From Yamadazyma tenuis (lineage: Eukaryota; Ascomycota; Pichiomycetes; Serinales; Debaryomycetaceae), in the NCBI RefSeq assembly GCF_029203305.1, contig NC_089462.1:1364001-1428000 (forward strand): DNA of 64,000 nt, given 5' to 3'. Positions 10,075 through 19,150 of the stretch are shown here, one piece after another (the first letter of the stretch is position 1; each line of letters starts with the position of its first letter). The notes below the pieces were generated by a model that was not told where the DNA came from, did no database searches, and saw only the letters and a list, made by a program, of their open reading frames with translations. The translations under genes were made by a program, and so were the position numbers.

Positions 10075-12291
10075 TTAAAAATTTATGTAGTCTTGACTCT
10101 GAAGATTGTTCATCATGGTGAGAAGAGTATTTTGTGATGCTCCACTCAAATTAGACACTCTATTGTTGGTGAAAACATCTGGTGAAAGCTCATCATAATT
10201 ATAATTGTAGAACGAGTTTGATTGTCCATAATCATTTTCTCTTATATTTGGTGGAGCAACCGACTCATTTACAGGAACAGATGAGGCGAAAAACGCCGGG
10301 GGATTGGCTTCTTCATCACCAGCCAGGGCAGCCGATTCTTCTATACGTGATTGAATTTGATGGTTTTTAAGCTCTGTGTTTGGGTTAAGCATTTGTACTC
10401 GAAGTGAAGCAGGTCTTTCAATTATTGGGGGAGTAGGTTTATAAATCTTGAAATTTGCTAATGATGAACACGAAAAATCTTCATAGGGATTATAGTAATG
10501 GGATTGAATATCAAAAGACTTAGAAACAGGTACCATATCACGAATATCCAAATCTAAGTTCAAGGAAAAGTCTATTTCTGGGGTTTTAGATAAAAAATCA
10601 TTCACCTGTGCCAACTTCTTCATAGCATTCTTAGCATTAATATTACCACTGTTCGCCATGTGCCTAAGCAAGGCAATAGCTTTGTTGACAATTTCAAGGC
10701 AATGCCGGTCCGTAATGGATGACATAATGATAATTAGGAGTCCAGTGAACAAATATTGACTGTCGAAAAACCCAATTGTAAAAAGTCTATCAACCTCGTA
10801 AAGTTTGATTAAAAGGTTGATGTTTGCAATTGAGGAAGCGATGGCTCTATTGACAATAATTTCTACTTCTGCAGGCTCATCAAAGATACTTGTATGGGAA
10901 GTGTTAAAAATCAACAGAATCAACGGCTTGGAAATCATAGCAATTAATAGATTAAACCGCAAGAATAGATTGACCAATTTACGTCCCAACTGTTCAATAA
11001 CATTACAGTTTTTGTACTGGAACAAGTAAGGTACTTCAAAGTCTTTGACGACTTCCTTGAAGCAAGTCATAACACTTTGAATCTGTGTTTTCCGGGTGAA
11101 CTGGTCGGTATTAATATAATTTACTGAAAATGTTCTCATATTGGCACCATATATTTTTTCGACCGATTTGGAAATATGCTTGGCTAACTGAACATTGACA
11201 TCCAAAAGGTTAAGTTCAAACCCATCGGCAAGATCAATAGAATTCTCACCAGGTAAATCGACATCCGTTTCACTATAATCAATCTGTGATGGAAGATTCA
11301 ATTTTGCTGTCCAAGTAGCATCAGTGACATAAACTGTCCACCAGAGTCTTTTCAGTTTCTCATTGCGGACCAACAAGTCAGGATCAGTAGATAGTGAATG
11401 GGTAGGTTGGCGGTGGAACCCTTGAGAAATGGCCGATCTAATTGCTACCCCAAAGTAGTTATAAACTGTGTTATAACGATTTAAGTTGGCTGAATATAAT
11501 GCCAATAAAATGGAGGCTTGAATGAACTCAAAACCGACAACCTCATGGGTCAAGTTGAGTAACTCCGAGCCCAACATGTAAAATTGCATTCCAGGAATTG
11601 CATCGTGTGATGTTATCAGATTTGAAATTTGTTCACCATAGGCTATCAAGCTGAAGAAATAGCATAAATGATAGCGCTTGACCTTGGAATTAAGGCGACG
11701 TGCAATTGTTTCTTGTTTGTTATTGATGGCATCAAGCAACATATAGACATTATCCACAATTTCCGGATAAGCAGTCTGATCCACTAAGTAGAATTCGTTG
11801 GCATAATTATCAACAACTGTATGAATGAGACGTTGGGTGACATCTCTTGAAGGAATTCGTTCACTTATAAAAGTGAGTAGTTTCCACTTGATGGTCTCAT
11901 TGGCATCATCAGATACAAGGTAGTCTTCTAGACCCTGACTATTGAACAAAAACTCCTTTGTTTCCTCATTCAACCGTTCTTGGATAATATTGTTTGCTCT
12001 GCTTGGCTCAATATCTGCAAATGAGTCGGGCCTTTGACCTCCTGTGGTGCCCCCTGAAAATACGGTTTCCCAATACTTAACTTGATCATGGAGCTTGTTG
12101 AGATCACTCTCCATTATGACGATTTTTCGATCTCTTGTAGGGTAAATACAACTCTCGGCCCGGTTGAGGTTCTTACAGTTGGAGCAAGGATGACCACCGG
12201 AGCATTTGGTCTTTGATGATTTACAATGTGTACAAGCATAATGAGCTCTTCCATACACCTTCAACGGCCGAGGCTTAGATACTGTGCTCAT
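10075..12291 (-). CDS. Zn(II)2Cys6 transcription factor of unknown target
   Basis: A 738-residue zinc-cluster regulator. The N-terminal cluster is Cys20, 23, 30, 36, 39 and 48 (ACTHCKSSKTKC...CSNC), followed by a short linker and a coiled-coil-like helix (MESDLNKLHDQVKYWE, about residues 60-75). The middle homology region lies around residues 190-350, with the family pattern AIRSAISQGFHRQPT...RLWWTVYVTDATW. The C-terminus is Asn/Ser-rich with acidic patches, possibly an activation region. The frame extends 7 codons further 5' only through a TTG, so the ATG at 12291 is taken as the start. I cannot assign an orthologue. Confidence 0.9.
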   Translation of the reverse strand: MSTVSKPRPLKVYGRAHYACTHCKSSKTKCSGGHPCSNCKNLNRAESCIYPTRDRKIVIMESDLNKLHDQVKYWETVFSGGTTGGQRPDSFADIEPSRANNIIQERLNEETKEFLFNSQGLEDYLVSDDANETIKWKLLTFISERIPSRDVTQRLIHTVVDNYANEFYLVDQTAYPEIVDNVYMLLDAINNKQETIARRLNSKVKRYHLCYFFSLIAYGEQISNLITSHDAIPGMQFYMLGSELLNLTHEVVGFEFIQASILLALYSANLNRYNTVYNYFGVAIRSAISQGFHRQPTHSLSTDPDLLVRNEKLKRLWWTVYVTDATWTAKLNLPSQIDYSETDVDLPGENSIDLADGFELNLLDVNVQLAKHISKSVEKIYGANMRTFSVNYINTDQFTRKTQIQSVMTCFKEVVKDFEVPYLFQYKNCNVIEQLGRKLVNLFLRFNLLIAMISKPLILLIFNTSHTSIFDEPAEVEIIVNRAIASSIANINLLIKLYEVDRLFTIGFFDSQYLFTGLLIIIMSSITDRHCLEIVNKAIALLRHMANSGNINAKNAMKKLAQVNDFLSKTPEIDFSLNLDLDIRDMVPVSKSFDIQSHYYNPYEDFSCSSLANFKIYKPTPPIIERPASLRVQMLNPNTELKNHQIQSRIEESAALAGDEEANPPAFFASSVPVNESVAPPNIRENDYGQSNSFYNYNYDELSPDVFTNNRVSNLSGASQNTLLTMMNNLQSQDYINF

Positions 12292-12642
12292 GGTGTTGTA
12301 ATTTACCAACAACAGTTAAAAATTGGATGGATATTTAAGCTTTTAGATTGAATCACCTACAGGAAATCTCAAAATGCGGATGCGTCCAGCTGCCTTCTTG
12401 TGATCAAGAGGGCACCGAATTCACTACCAAAGGGTTGAAACTGGTGCATATGCCTATTACCTATAGAAAACTGGCACCTAAATGATGGTAGCACCCTCAT
12501 TACCACAGTTCATAGCGAACCTTCCTAATACCAGAAATAGCGTCATGCCATCTAAGCCCTGTACTTCTCGAATCGCGAGCTGGTTGCGAAAAAACTAAAA
12601 TTTCATTACAATACATAAAATACAACCATGATCTATATACAT
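12292..12642. other. Intergenic region between zinc-cluster gene and SUN gene
   Basis: Promoter of the zinc-cluster gene on the minus strand and 3' flank of the SUN-family gene. No gene or RNA is visible. Confidence 0.5.
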
Positions 12643-13503
12643 CTAAGCGGAGAAAACCTCGATCTTGGCGTTGGCCTTGTCTTGGACAGTGACAACACAG
12701 TAAGAGGCACCCAAAGAGTTAGAGCCAGATCCAGATATTTGGTTGAAGTTGGATGGGTCAATTTCACACTTTAATCCATTACACTTGGATTCGTCTTCAC
12801 AAGTAATACGAATACCAAAACTTGGAGTCTTGTTGTTGAAATCTTCCACATACTTGGGGTTCCAACCAATCTTGACAAAAGTGTTTCCTGAGTCGTCCAT
12901 GTTGGCACCAGCAACGTAAGGAGCCCAATTACCCTTAGGTTCACTGGAATCACCCCAGACACAAGCTTCCTTGGTAGAGTAGCCTGGGCTGTTGACATAA
13001 TAGTGGGCGGCGGTACCAGCGTAGTAGTTTGGACCAGGGACAGCCAAGTCATTTTCGGTGGAAGCTTTAACTTTAGTTGGAATGAGCATAGCTTCGTTAC
13101 CTGGCAAAACCGTTTGACAGAAAGCAACTTCTTTATCGGCGGTGTTTTTGGCCTTCAAGGTACCTTCACCATCTTGGCAGTAATCGTTATCGCTCATAGG
13201 CTTGGTGAGAGTTCCGTCTGCTTCACACTTGATACCTCCATTCATGGAAGAAGGATAAGAGTATCCAGTGGCAGATGGATCCCATTGAGCCATCAATTGT
13301 CCAGCAGGACAAGCGTAAGGACAGTAAGAACCAGCAGTACATTCTTGATCTGGGGACATGGCCCAACCACCATTGCTTTTACTTGGAGTAACGGCAATCA
13401 ATCCTTGGTCGGTAGGAAATTTGCAAGTGTTAGACCTTTTCTCAACAGGAACGGCAGCGGTCAAAACTGCCAATGATAAAGTAGCGATTTGGGTGAACAA
13501 CAT
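12643..13503 (-). CDS. Secreted SUN-family cell-wall protein, short form
   Basis: A 286-residue secreted protein of the SUN family, the glucan-associated wall proteins acting in septation and wall remodelling. A signal peptide (MLFTQIATLSLAVLTAA) is followed by a Lys-Arg Kex2-type site at residues 22-23. The SUN domain starts almost at once: CKFPTDQGLIAV, the Cys-rich core GSYCPYACPAGQLMAQWDP (about residues 59-77), and later FGIRITCEDESKCNGLKCEIDP. The Ser/Thr-rich or Ala-rich spacer of Sun4/Sim1/Uth1 is missing. The spacing resembles the shorter second group (YMR244W, S. pombe adg3-like). No GPI signal is seen at the C-terminus. A TATATAAA box lies 138 nt upstream. Confidence 0.9.
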   Translation of the reverse strand: MLFTQIATLSLAVLTAAVPVEKRSNTCKFPTDQGLIAVTPSKSNGGWAMSPDQECTAGSYCPYACPAGQLMAQWDPSATGYSYPSSMNGGIKCEADGTLTKPMSDNDYCQDGEGTLKAKNTADKEVAFCQTVLPGNEAMLIPTKVKASTENDLAVPGPNYYAGTAAHYYVNSPGYSTKEACVWGDSSEPKGNWAPYVAGANMDDSGNTFVKIGWNPKYVEDFNNKTPSFGIRITCEDESKCNGLKCEIDPSNFNQISGSGSNSLGASYCVVTVQDKANAKIEVFSA

Positions 13504-14272
13504 AAAGAGTGTGATTTATAAGGAATGTGATAAATAAAAGGAATGAAAAAATGAAAGGACTAAGAGTCTAACACTGACAAAGCAAGGAATGAATGAACGT
13601 TGTTAAAGAAAAGGTCAAATATCATGGTCTCTTGAAACCCTTTATATACCTTGACATTCTGACTGTTGGCTGCAAAGGTGAAAATTTTTTTCTGGTGCCA
13701 AATCCGGTTCTAGACCTAAGGTTCCTATTCATGCATGCTAAAATGCCTATGCCCACAACAGGCAATCTTATGAGCTAAACCAAGCTACGAAAAAACCTAG
13801 ACCACCAAATGGGAATGCCTAACCGTTAGCGAAAAAGAAATTCGGGGCACAATTCGGGGTACCGGTAGATCTTAGATTTCGCCTGTCCCTCCGGCCTGTC
13901 TCGAATGCAGGTTAACAAAGAGGCGTTGCCGGTACAATGTTCATACCATCGGAAATCCTATTCATTTAACCATATTAGGAAATCTAAGTGGATATCGGTC
14001 TAGATTCAGTTGCTATGTGACAGTTGAGTTGTATTCTAGATTACCTTCCTATGGTAGAAAATTTCATTGTCGGACACACCCGCTTTCATGTTATTCACGA
14101 AGTCTAACCACTGCAACCTCAAGCATGTCGGAATGGGTGGTTGGCCCCTTTTTAGGTGACTATTTCAGTTCAAACCCCGGTCGTGCACGCGGCCCATCAG
14201 ATTTTTCACCTCATCGCAGCCTTCAAACTCTGACAAATTTGTTTGAAGTACTACACCGGAAACAGAATACAG
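13504..14272. other. Divergent promoter region between the SUN gene and SEN15
   Basis: This region holds the SUN-gene promoter and the SEN15 promoter. It is unusually long for a low-expression gene such as SEN15, so most of the space probably serves the wall-protein gene. Several overlapping ORFs (for example 14017-14379) have no conserved features. No RNA gene seen. Confidence 0.5.
13641..13648 (-). promoter_or_regulatory. TATA box of the SUN-family gene
   Basis: TATATAAA on the minus strand, 138 nt before the ATG at 13503. The distance and match are normal for a regulated yeast promoter. Confidence 0.55.
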
Positions 14273-14641
14273 ATGTCATCTGGATCCCTAGGACATCGGG
14301 TGAAACAGAATCTAGAGTACCACAATTTATGGTCAGACGTACAGACTTTCGTCATTGGTTCTGGTCCATCAATTGTTGACATATTGTATGCGGCACCACC
14401 AAACAATCCATCCACTACCAATCCCACAGATTTAGAGTTGGACGGTGGCAAACAATGGATTATTCCACAGGCAGTTGATTCCCAAAAAAATCTTTCGGTC
14501 AAGCAGATAAATACTTGGTTTGTAGAGATTGGTAAAATCTCGGGTCAGAGACCTAAGAGTATTCTCATTGCCCTTGTTAATGATGATTCTACGGTGGTGT
14601 ACTATAAAATTCACGATGGAGTAGCTACCCCAAAACAGTAA
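14273..14641 (+). CDS. SEN15: tRNA-splicing endonuclease subunit Sen15
   Basis: A 122-residue structural subunit of the heterotetrameric tRNA-splicing endonuclease (Sen2-Sen34-Sen15-Sen54), which in yeast works at the outer mitochondrial surface. Two conserved blocks are seen: NLEYHNLWSDVQTF (about residues 13-26), matching NLQYFQMWTEVEI of S. cerevisiae Sen15, and RPKSILIALVNDDSTVVYYKIHDG (about residues 92-115), the family's C-terminal strand block. Length agrees with the 128-residue yeast protein. An in-frame TTG-initiated extension exists upstream, but the ATG at 14273 gives the conserved N-terminus. Its substrate class, an intron-containing tRNA, occurs in this window at 33178-33270. Confidence 0.93.
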   Translation: MSSGSLGHRVKQNLEYHNLWSDVQTFVIGSGPSIVDILYAAPPNNPSTTNPTDLELDGGKQWIIPQAVDSQKNLSVKQINTWFVEIGKISGQRPKSILIALVNDDSTVVYYKIHDGVATPKQ

Positions 14642-14773
14642 TTAAGGTTACTGTATTAATGTCTATAATGCTAATGAAAGTTTGGAAGGGGGAGGGAACC
14701 CTCGGGAATTTGAATACTTGATATGTAGTACTTGATGAATGGGCCACTCCTATCAGTCATCGTCACTTTACTC

Positions 14774-16342
14774 TTACTCTTCATCATTGTCTATGTCGTC
14801 ATCATCCAGAGAGCTGGAAAGCAGAAGTTTGATTTTCCGTCTAGGAGACCTCAGCCGTTTGGGGGATCTCAGTCGATGAAATTCCAAGTCAAGAACTCTT
14901 CCGGGTGATGGCAGGCGGGATCTAGTAGATGAGTCAGGAATAGGAGGAGATAACTTGAATTGGAAAGGTGGGGGGTTCTGGATTGGTTCTGAAGGTTCAG
15001 TTCCAGTCGCAGAGCCACTGACGTCCAAAGTATAATCTCCAAAGGAGTGACGGGGTTTACGAATGGTGCTTGGGCCTATAACGGACTCTGTATCTTCATG
15101 TAGGCCAGAAGTGAAAGAAGACCTGGACCTGCCAATGTCTTTACTAATATCCAATTTGTGTTTAATCACAGAGCTTTTACTATCCGAGCTTGATGTATGA
15201 TGTCTTAAGAGCGACCCATGACTGACACTTGAAAATTTTCTTCTTATGACGGACCCTACTGTTTCTGTAGATTCTGAGGGCCCCACCAAATTTGACCGCG
15301 TCTGGGCCTGGCTTGAATAGGAATAGCGGGCAGGTCTAGGGCGAGGAAGTTCGAACTCAGACTCTGTATCCGAGTAAGCGTAGCTATATGCCTCTCTGTC
15401 TGAATCGTAGTCCATGACACCAATGTCATCATCTTGATGATAGTTGGGTTTGCTTCTTCTGACCCCGGAGAACGGTCCGTAATATTTGTAGAAAATGTCT
15501 CCTAAACGTTCAAATCCAACCATGAATTCTACCATTTCTCTTTCTTCAATCAATTCTTTACCGAATCGAAATTGTTCATACAACCGCACCACTCGGTTGA
15601 TATCACCAAACTCTGAAGGGTTTACGTAGTGTTTTTCAACCAAATTCTGGGCCATAAAAATCAAAATCTGCCCCACCGTAAACGATTTGGGTAATTTCAA
15701 TGATGATTTGAACCCGTCATGGAAGTTTAATCGATCTCCAAAACTCCGTACTATATCATCGTACATCAAATTAGGAGGTAGCTTTCCATTGCTGTTGATA
15801 TATGAGGGAGGAGAAAGGCCAGGGTGGTTGATCACTTGGTTCTTATTTGCCAAAGGACCCGCCTTAACTTTGATTTCTTGACATTCTCGAAGCTTTTGTT
15901 CAAGCACAGTATAAAGTGGCCGGGGTAAGTCATTCTTCCCGAGAACGTACACCGACTTAGAAGGAATGTCATTCATTGCAACCCGATGTTGGAAAATTCT
16001 TGAAAAGTATAGCACAAAGCTTACTACAAGAAAGAGCACACACACAATGATGACAATGAAAAGTTTGAAACCACTGGAGGAAGCAGATGTTGTTTGGACG
16101 ATGACATCAATGGGGACAACTGAAATGAGCAAGAGCATTAATGTCACTAAGATCATCAAAGAAACCGAGTAGAGCCATCTGAACAACCTCCTAGGTAAAT
16201 TGAAAGAAGGGAGTTGCGGTCCTAGTTCGGCAGTCATGGGTCGTATTCGAGTGGAGGAAGTCCCAGGAACTGGTCTGGCAGTTTTGGAGGACGATATTTG
16301 TTGCATATCCTTTTGCAGCCAGGGTAGCGCATAATACTGCAT
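14774..16342 (-). CDS. DLT1: Dlt1-like two-pass membrane protein
   Basis: A 522-residue protein with two strong membrane segments near residues 50-75 (LYSVSLMILVTLMLLLISVVPI) and 85-112 (FKLFIVIIVCVLFLVVSFVLYF). A conserved cytosolic block follows (YVLGKNDLPRPLYTVLEQKLRECQEIKVKAGP). The remainder is Ser/Arg-rich and probably disordered, with a very basic Arg/Ser-Pro C-terminus. This layout fits fungal 'defect at low temperature' protein 1, whose biochemical role is unknown. The protein is longer than S. cerevisiae Dlt1 (about 341 residues) because of the C-terminal tail. The start at 16342 is the first ATG that puts a short cytosolic segment before the first helix; ATGs 12 and 35 codons on are alternatives. 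Confidence 0.7.
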   Translation of the reverse strand: MQYYALPWLQKDMQQISSSKTARPVPGTSSTRIRPMTAELGPQLPSFNLPRRLFRWLYSVSLMILVTLMLLLISVVPIDVIVQTTSASSSGFKLFIVIIVCVLFLVVSFVLYFSRIFQHRVAMNDIPSKSVYVLGKNDLPRPLYTVLEQKLRECQEIKVKAGPLANKNQVINHPGLSPPSYINSNGKLPPNLMYDDIVRSFGDRLNFHDGFKSSLKLPKSFTVGQILIFMAQNLVEKHYVNPSEFGDINRVVRLYEQFRFGKELIEEREMVEFMVGFERLGDIFYKYYGPFSGVRRSKPNYHQDDDIGVMDYDSDREAYSYAYSDTESEFELPRPRPARYSYSSQAQTRSNLVGPSESTETVGSVIRRKFSSVSHGSLLRHHTSSSDSKSSVIKHKLDISKDIGRSRSSFTSGLHEDTESVIGPSTIRKPRHSFGDYTLDVSGSATGTEPSEPIQNPPPFQFKLSPPIPDSSTRSRLPSPGRVLDLEFHRLRSPKRLRSPRRKIKLLLSSSLDDDDIDNDEE

Positions 16343-16743
16343 TGTCACCACCTGTTTTGATGCGATAGTGATGCGATATTGATGTTTATGATGCGACAAT
16401 TTTGAAGTCGCGCACTGAAGGGCTGACTGCAAAAGAATTATGTTGTTGCAAATACACAACAGCAATGAAAAAGAGTGACATGAGGAGACTAGATTGAATG
16501 AAACTGAATGTTATTTGTTCAATACACTAAAATTTTGTACAAGTTTAACATTTTATAGACAAAGACTGCTGAAATACCCATTCAATTGGTTCAAAATAAT
16601 CGAAATTCCTCCAAAAAGTCACCAATAGGAAATATTAACATATTGAATACATTCCACACCACTTAGACACCTATAAATAACTGATTTAAGTGCTACCTTC
16701 ATTTGTCCATGCTTCAGAAACATTTTCACAGAGGAGATTTCAG
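16343..16743. other. Divergent promoter of DLT1-like gene and ECM38
   Basis: A 401-nt divergent intergenic region. Close to the DLT1-like start it holds three copies of TGATGCGA, listed separately. The ECM38 side is AT-rich with TATAAATAA at about 16673. No additional gene seen. Confidence 0.5.
16358..16397. repeat. Three copies of TGATGCGA in the DLT1-like gene leader
   Basis: TGATGCGAT at 16358-16366 and 16369-16377, and TGATGCGAC at 16389-16397, on the plus strand. Spacings are 11 and 20 nt. They lie 16 to 55 nt upstream of the minus-strand start codon at 16342. They could be protein-binding sites or a leader feature. Confidence 0.6.
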
Positions 16744-18681
16744 ATGCGCGATAAATCGCTCAGTCGTTATCTGCTTACGCAATTCAGGATAAACCTAGAT
16801 ATCCTTTATTATATGTGGGAAAAACACCCTAATATACCGCAGGGATCTCGAAGAGTAACCCTCCGGTCGTGGGTACTCGGGATTATGACATTGATGGTAA
16901 TTTTTGTTGTTTTTCAAACATCCTTAATCTTCCCTAGATACAGCTATGACGATAAGAACCTTCATGAGCTTCTTCATGACATCCGACTTGCCAATGCAGA
17001 GGTCACAAGATGTCCTACTTTGAATCCCAGTACAGATCACCTCCACATTGGGCGCCATGCTATGGTCAGCAGTGACGTTGATTTGTGTTCTACTATGGGT
17101 AAGGAGATCTTATTGAGAGGAGGAAATGCCGCCGATGCCAGTGTAACTGTTGCATTATGTGTTGGAAGTATCAATTCTGGTTCTTCTGGTATTGGTGGCG
17201 GTGGATTCATTGTCAGCTCACTGAACTCAACCAAGAAAGTGCTCAGCATCGACGCCCGTGAAATGGCCCCTGGTATGGCATACTCAAGTATGTTTGAAAA
17301 GAACCCAGTACTTTCAGTAGTGGGAGGATTGAGCAACGGTATTCCCGGAGAGCTAAAGGGGTTAGATGTGTTGTTTCATACCCACGGATCCGGAAATTTG
17401 ACCTGGGCTGAAGTGATTGAGCCAGTTATTAGATTGAATAGAGATGGCTTTGAATGTACTCTCTCTCTCGAGGTCACAATTCAGGCACTACATGATCGGT
17501 ACTTTACCAAGATCCCTGATTTGGCCAAATCATGGGACTTTATTTATAACGAAGATGGAAGTCTTAAGAAAGTTGGTCAATTGGTTCAAAGGCAAAATTT
17601 AGCTAGGACCTTGGAATTGGTTGCTCAAAACGGGTCACTGGCAATTTTCTACGACCCAAATGGTCCAATTGTACCCCATTTAATTGAGGCAAATAACAAA
17701 TGGGGTGGGCTATTTACATCCAAAGACTTTGCATTGTATGAAACCAAAGTTGAAGATGCCCTTTCATACAAATTTGGCGACTTGGAAGTGTACACCACCA
17801 GTGGTATAAGTTCTGGAATCGTGCTCATAGCCGGATTAAATCTATATCTGAAGTTACAAAAGGCTACTGATGCTCTGTATCTTCAAATCCACAAATTCAT
17901 AGAAACCATGAAATGGATGGCATCTGCCAGAACTCGCCTTGGTGATACCAGGACCTCAGAAGAGTATCAAGAAATTGTACTGAACTATACTTCAGATAGT
18001 TGGAGTGAAGATATCAGAGACAACAAGTACTTTGACACCCAAACCTTCCATTGGTCTCACTACGATCCTTTATTCCAGACCAGCGAATCTCATGGAACCA
18101 CACATTTTTCAGTCCTAGACGACCAGGATAATGGAGTAGGAATGACCAGCACCGTCAATTTGTTGTTTGGGTCTATTGTATATGACCCCATAACCGGAGT
18201 TATCTTGAATAATGAGATGGATGACTTTCTGACCAAGTCCTACAACAACTCATTTCAGCTCCAGCCTTCGAAATTCAACACTGTTCAACCATATAATAGA
18301 CCTTTATCATCAGCTGCCCCCACTATCATTATGGAGAATGGAATTCCTATTTTCCTCGTTGGAGCCGCTGGAGGCTCACGAATCACCACTGCTGTTTTAC
18401 AAGCAATAATGCGAGTGTTCAATTTCAATTCAGACCTCCTTCTGGCCATAGCTAACCCTCGTTTGCATCATCAACTTCTCCCGAATTACGTGCTCCTTGA
18501 GAACATCACATTAACCAGTGAGGAGCTTGGATACGGAGTACTTGAACAACTTGAAGGCTTGGGCCATACGTTCCAGGAGACGGGAGTTGAGACCACAATG
18601 AATGCTATTCACCGGGTACGGGACACTATCCACGGTGTGGCTGACTTTTGGAGAAAGTTTGGTGAAGCTGATGGGTATTAG
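16744..18681 (+). CDS. ECM38: Gamma-glutamyltransferase
   Basis: A 645-residue gamma-glutamyltransferase, which starts glutathione breakdown, in yeast at the vacuolar membrane. A single N-terminal signal anchor (about residues 42-62, LGIMTLMVIFVVFQTSLIF) precedes the GGT domain. GGNAADASVTVALCVG and SSGIGGGGFIV form the large-subunit core. The autocleavage and catalytic Thr is the first Thr of GTTHFSVLD (codon 18097-18099, about residue 452). Further on are SLSSA-like substrate loop residues (RPLSSAAPT) and GAAGGSRI. The upstream extension of the frame begins at a GTG, so the ATG at 16744 is used. The CTG at 18229-18231 sits at the Ser of the MDDFS motif. Length fits S. cerevisiae Ecm38 (660). 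Confidence 0.96.
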   Translation: MRDKSLSRYLLTQFRINLDILYYMWEKHPNIPQGSRRVTLRSWVLGIMTLMVIFVVFQTSLIFPRYSYDDKNLHELLHDIRLANAEVTRCPTLNPSTDHLHIGRHAMVSSDVDLCSTMGKEILLRGGNAADASVTVALCVGSINSGSSGIGGGGFIVSSLNSTKKVLSIDAREMAPGMAYSSMFEKNPVLSVVGGLSNGIPGELKGLDVLFHTHGSGNLTWAEVIEPVIRLNRDGFECTLSLEVTIQALHDRYFTKIPDLAKSWDFIYNEDGSLKKVGQLVQRQNLARTLELVAQNGSLAIFYDPNGPIVPHLIEANNKWGGLFTSKDFALYETKVEDALSYKFGDLEVYTTSGISSGIVLIAGLNLYLKLQKATDALYLQIHKFIETMKWMASARTRLGDTRTSEEYQEIVLNYTSDSWSEDIRDNKYFDTQTFHWSHYDPLFQTSESHGTTHFSVLDDQDNGVGMTSTVNLLFGSIVYDPITGVILNNEMDDFLTKSYNNSFQLQPSKFNTVQPYNRPLSSAAPTIIMENGIPIFLVGAAGGSRITTAVLQAIMRVFNFNSDLLLAIANPRLHHQLLPNYVLLENITLTSEELGYGVLEQLEGLGHTFQETGVETTMNAIHRVRDTIHGVADFWRKFGEADGY

Positions 18682-19150
18682 GATTTTTTTTTGCACTATG
18701 GCAAACACCGAAAACTCAATGCGGGACTATCAATATACTTCAATCGACCAAAGGACATGTCTTTGACCAATCAGGCAACATATAGTCTTTATGCACGATA
18801 GAACCAGTAGTTACCTGAGAGCTCCGGCTTATTAAATAAGGTGGTTCCGTTTATCCTTATCTGATGGTTCCTTTGGACCATTGCGGATATCGCCTGGATA
18901 AATAATATGGAGATTAGAGTTGACCGGAGTCAAAAATACAACACGAGATTTTGCCACTTCCCGAGATACGTGGCACTCACCTGATATATATAATAGCTGG
19001 AGTTACAATTGTAGGTATATGTCCCCACAATACACGTAAATATCCCATAGGGTGTAAGGGCTTCATCCCTTACAATCTATCTCGCCCCCACAAAAATTGC
19101 CTCATTGGAATGCGCACCTGCATTCCATTTTGGCGGCTCTCGGAGTTTAA
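18682..19150. other. Promoter region of the carnitine acetyltransferase gene
   Basis: A 469-nt region between two plus-strand genes. It contains the TATA element listed below and a CCCCAC-rich stretch at about 19021-19095. No other gene or RNA seen. Confidence 0.5.
18985..18993 (+). promoter_or_regulatory. TATA box of the carnitine acetyltransferase gene
   Basis: TATATATAA, 158 nt before the first in-frame ATG at 19151 and 233 nt before the second at 19226. A strong TATA is usual for carbon-source-regulated genes. Confidence 0.5.

Noticed and set aside
16690..16743. Upstream extension of gamma-glutamyltransferase
   Set aside because: The extension begins at GTG, not ATG. The ATG at 16744 gives a sensible signal-anchor protein.
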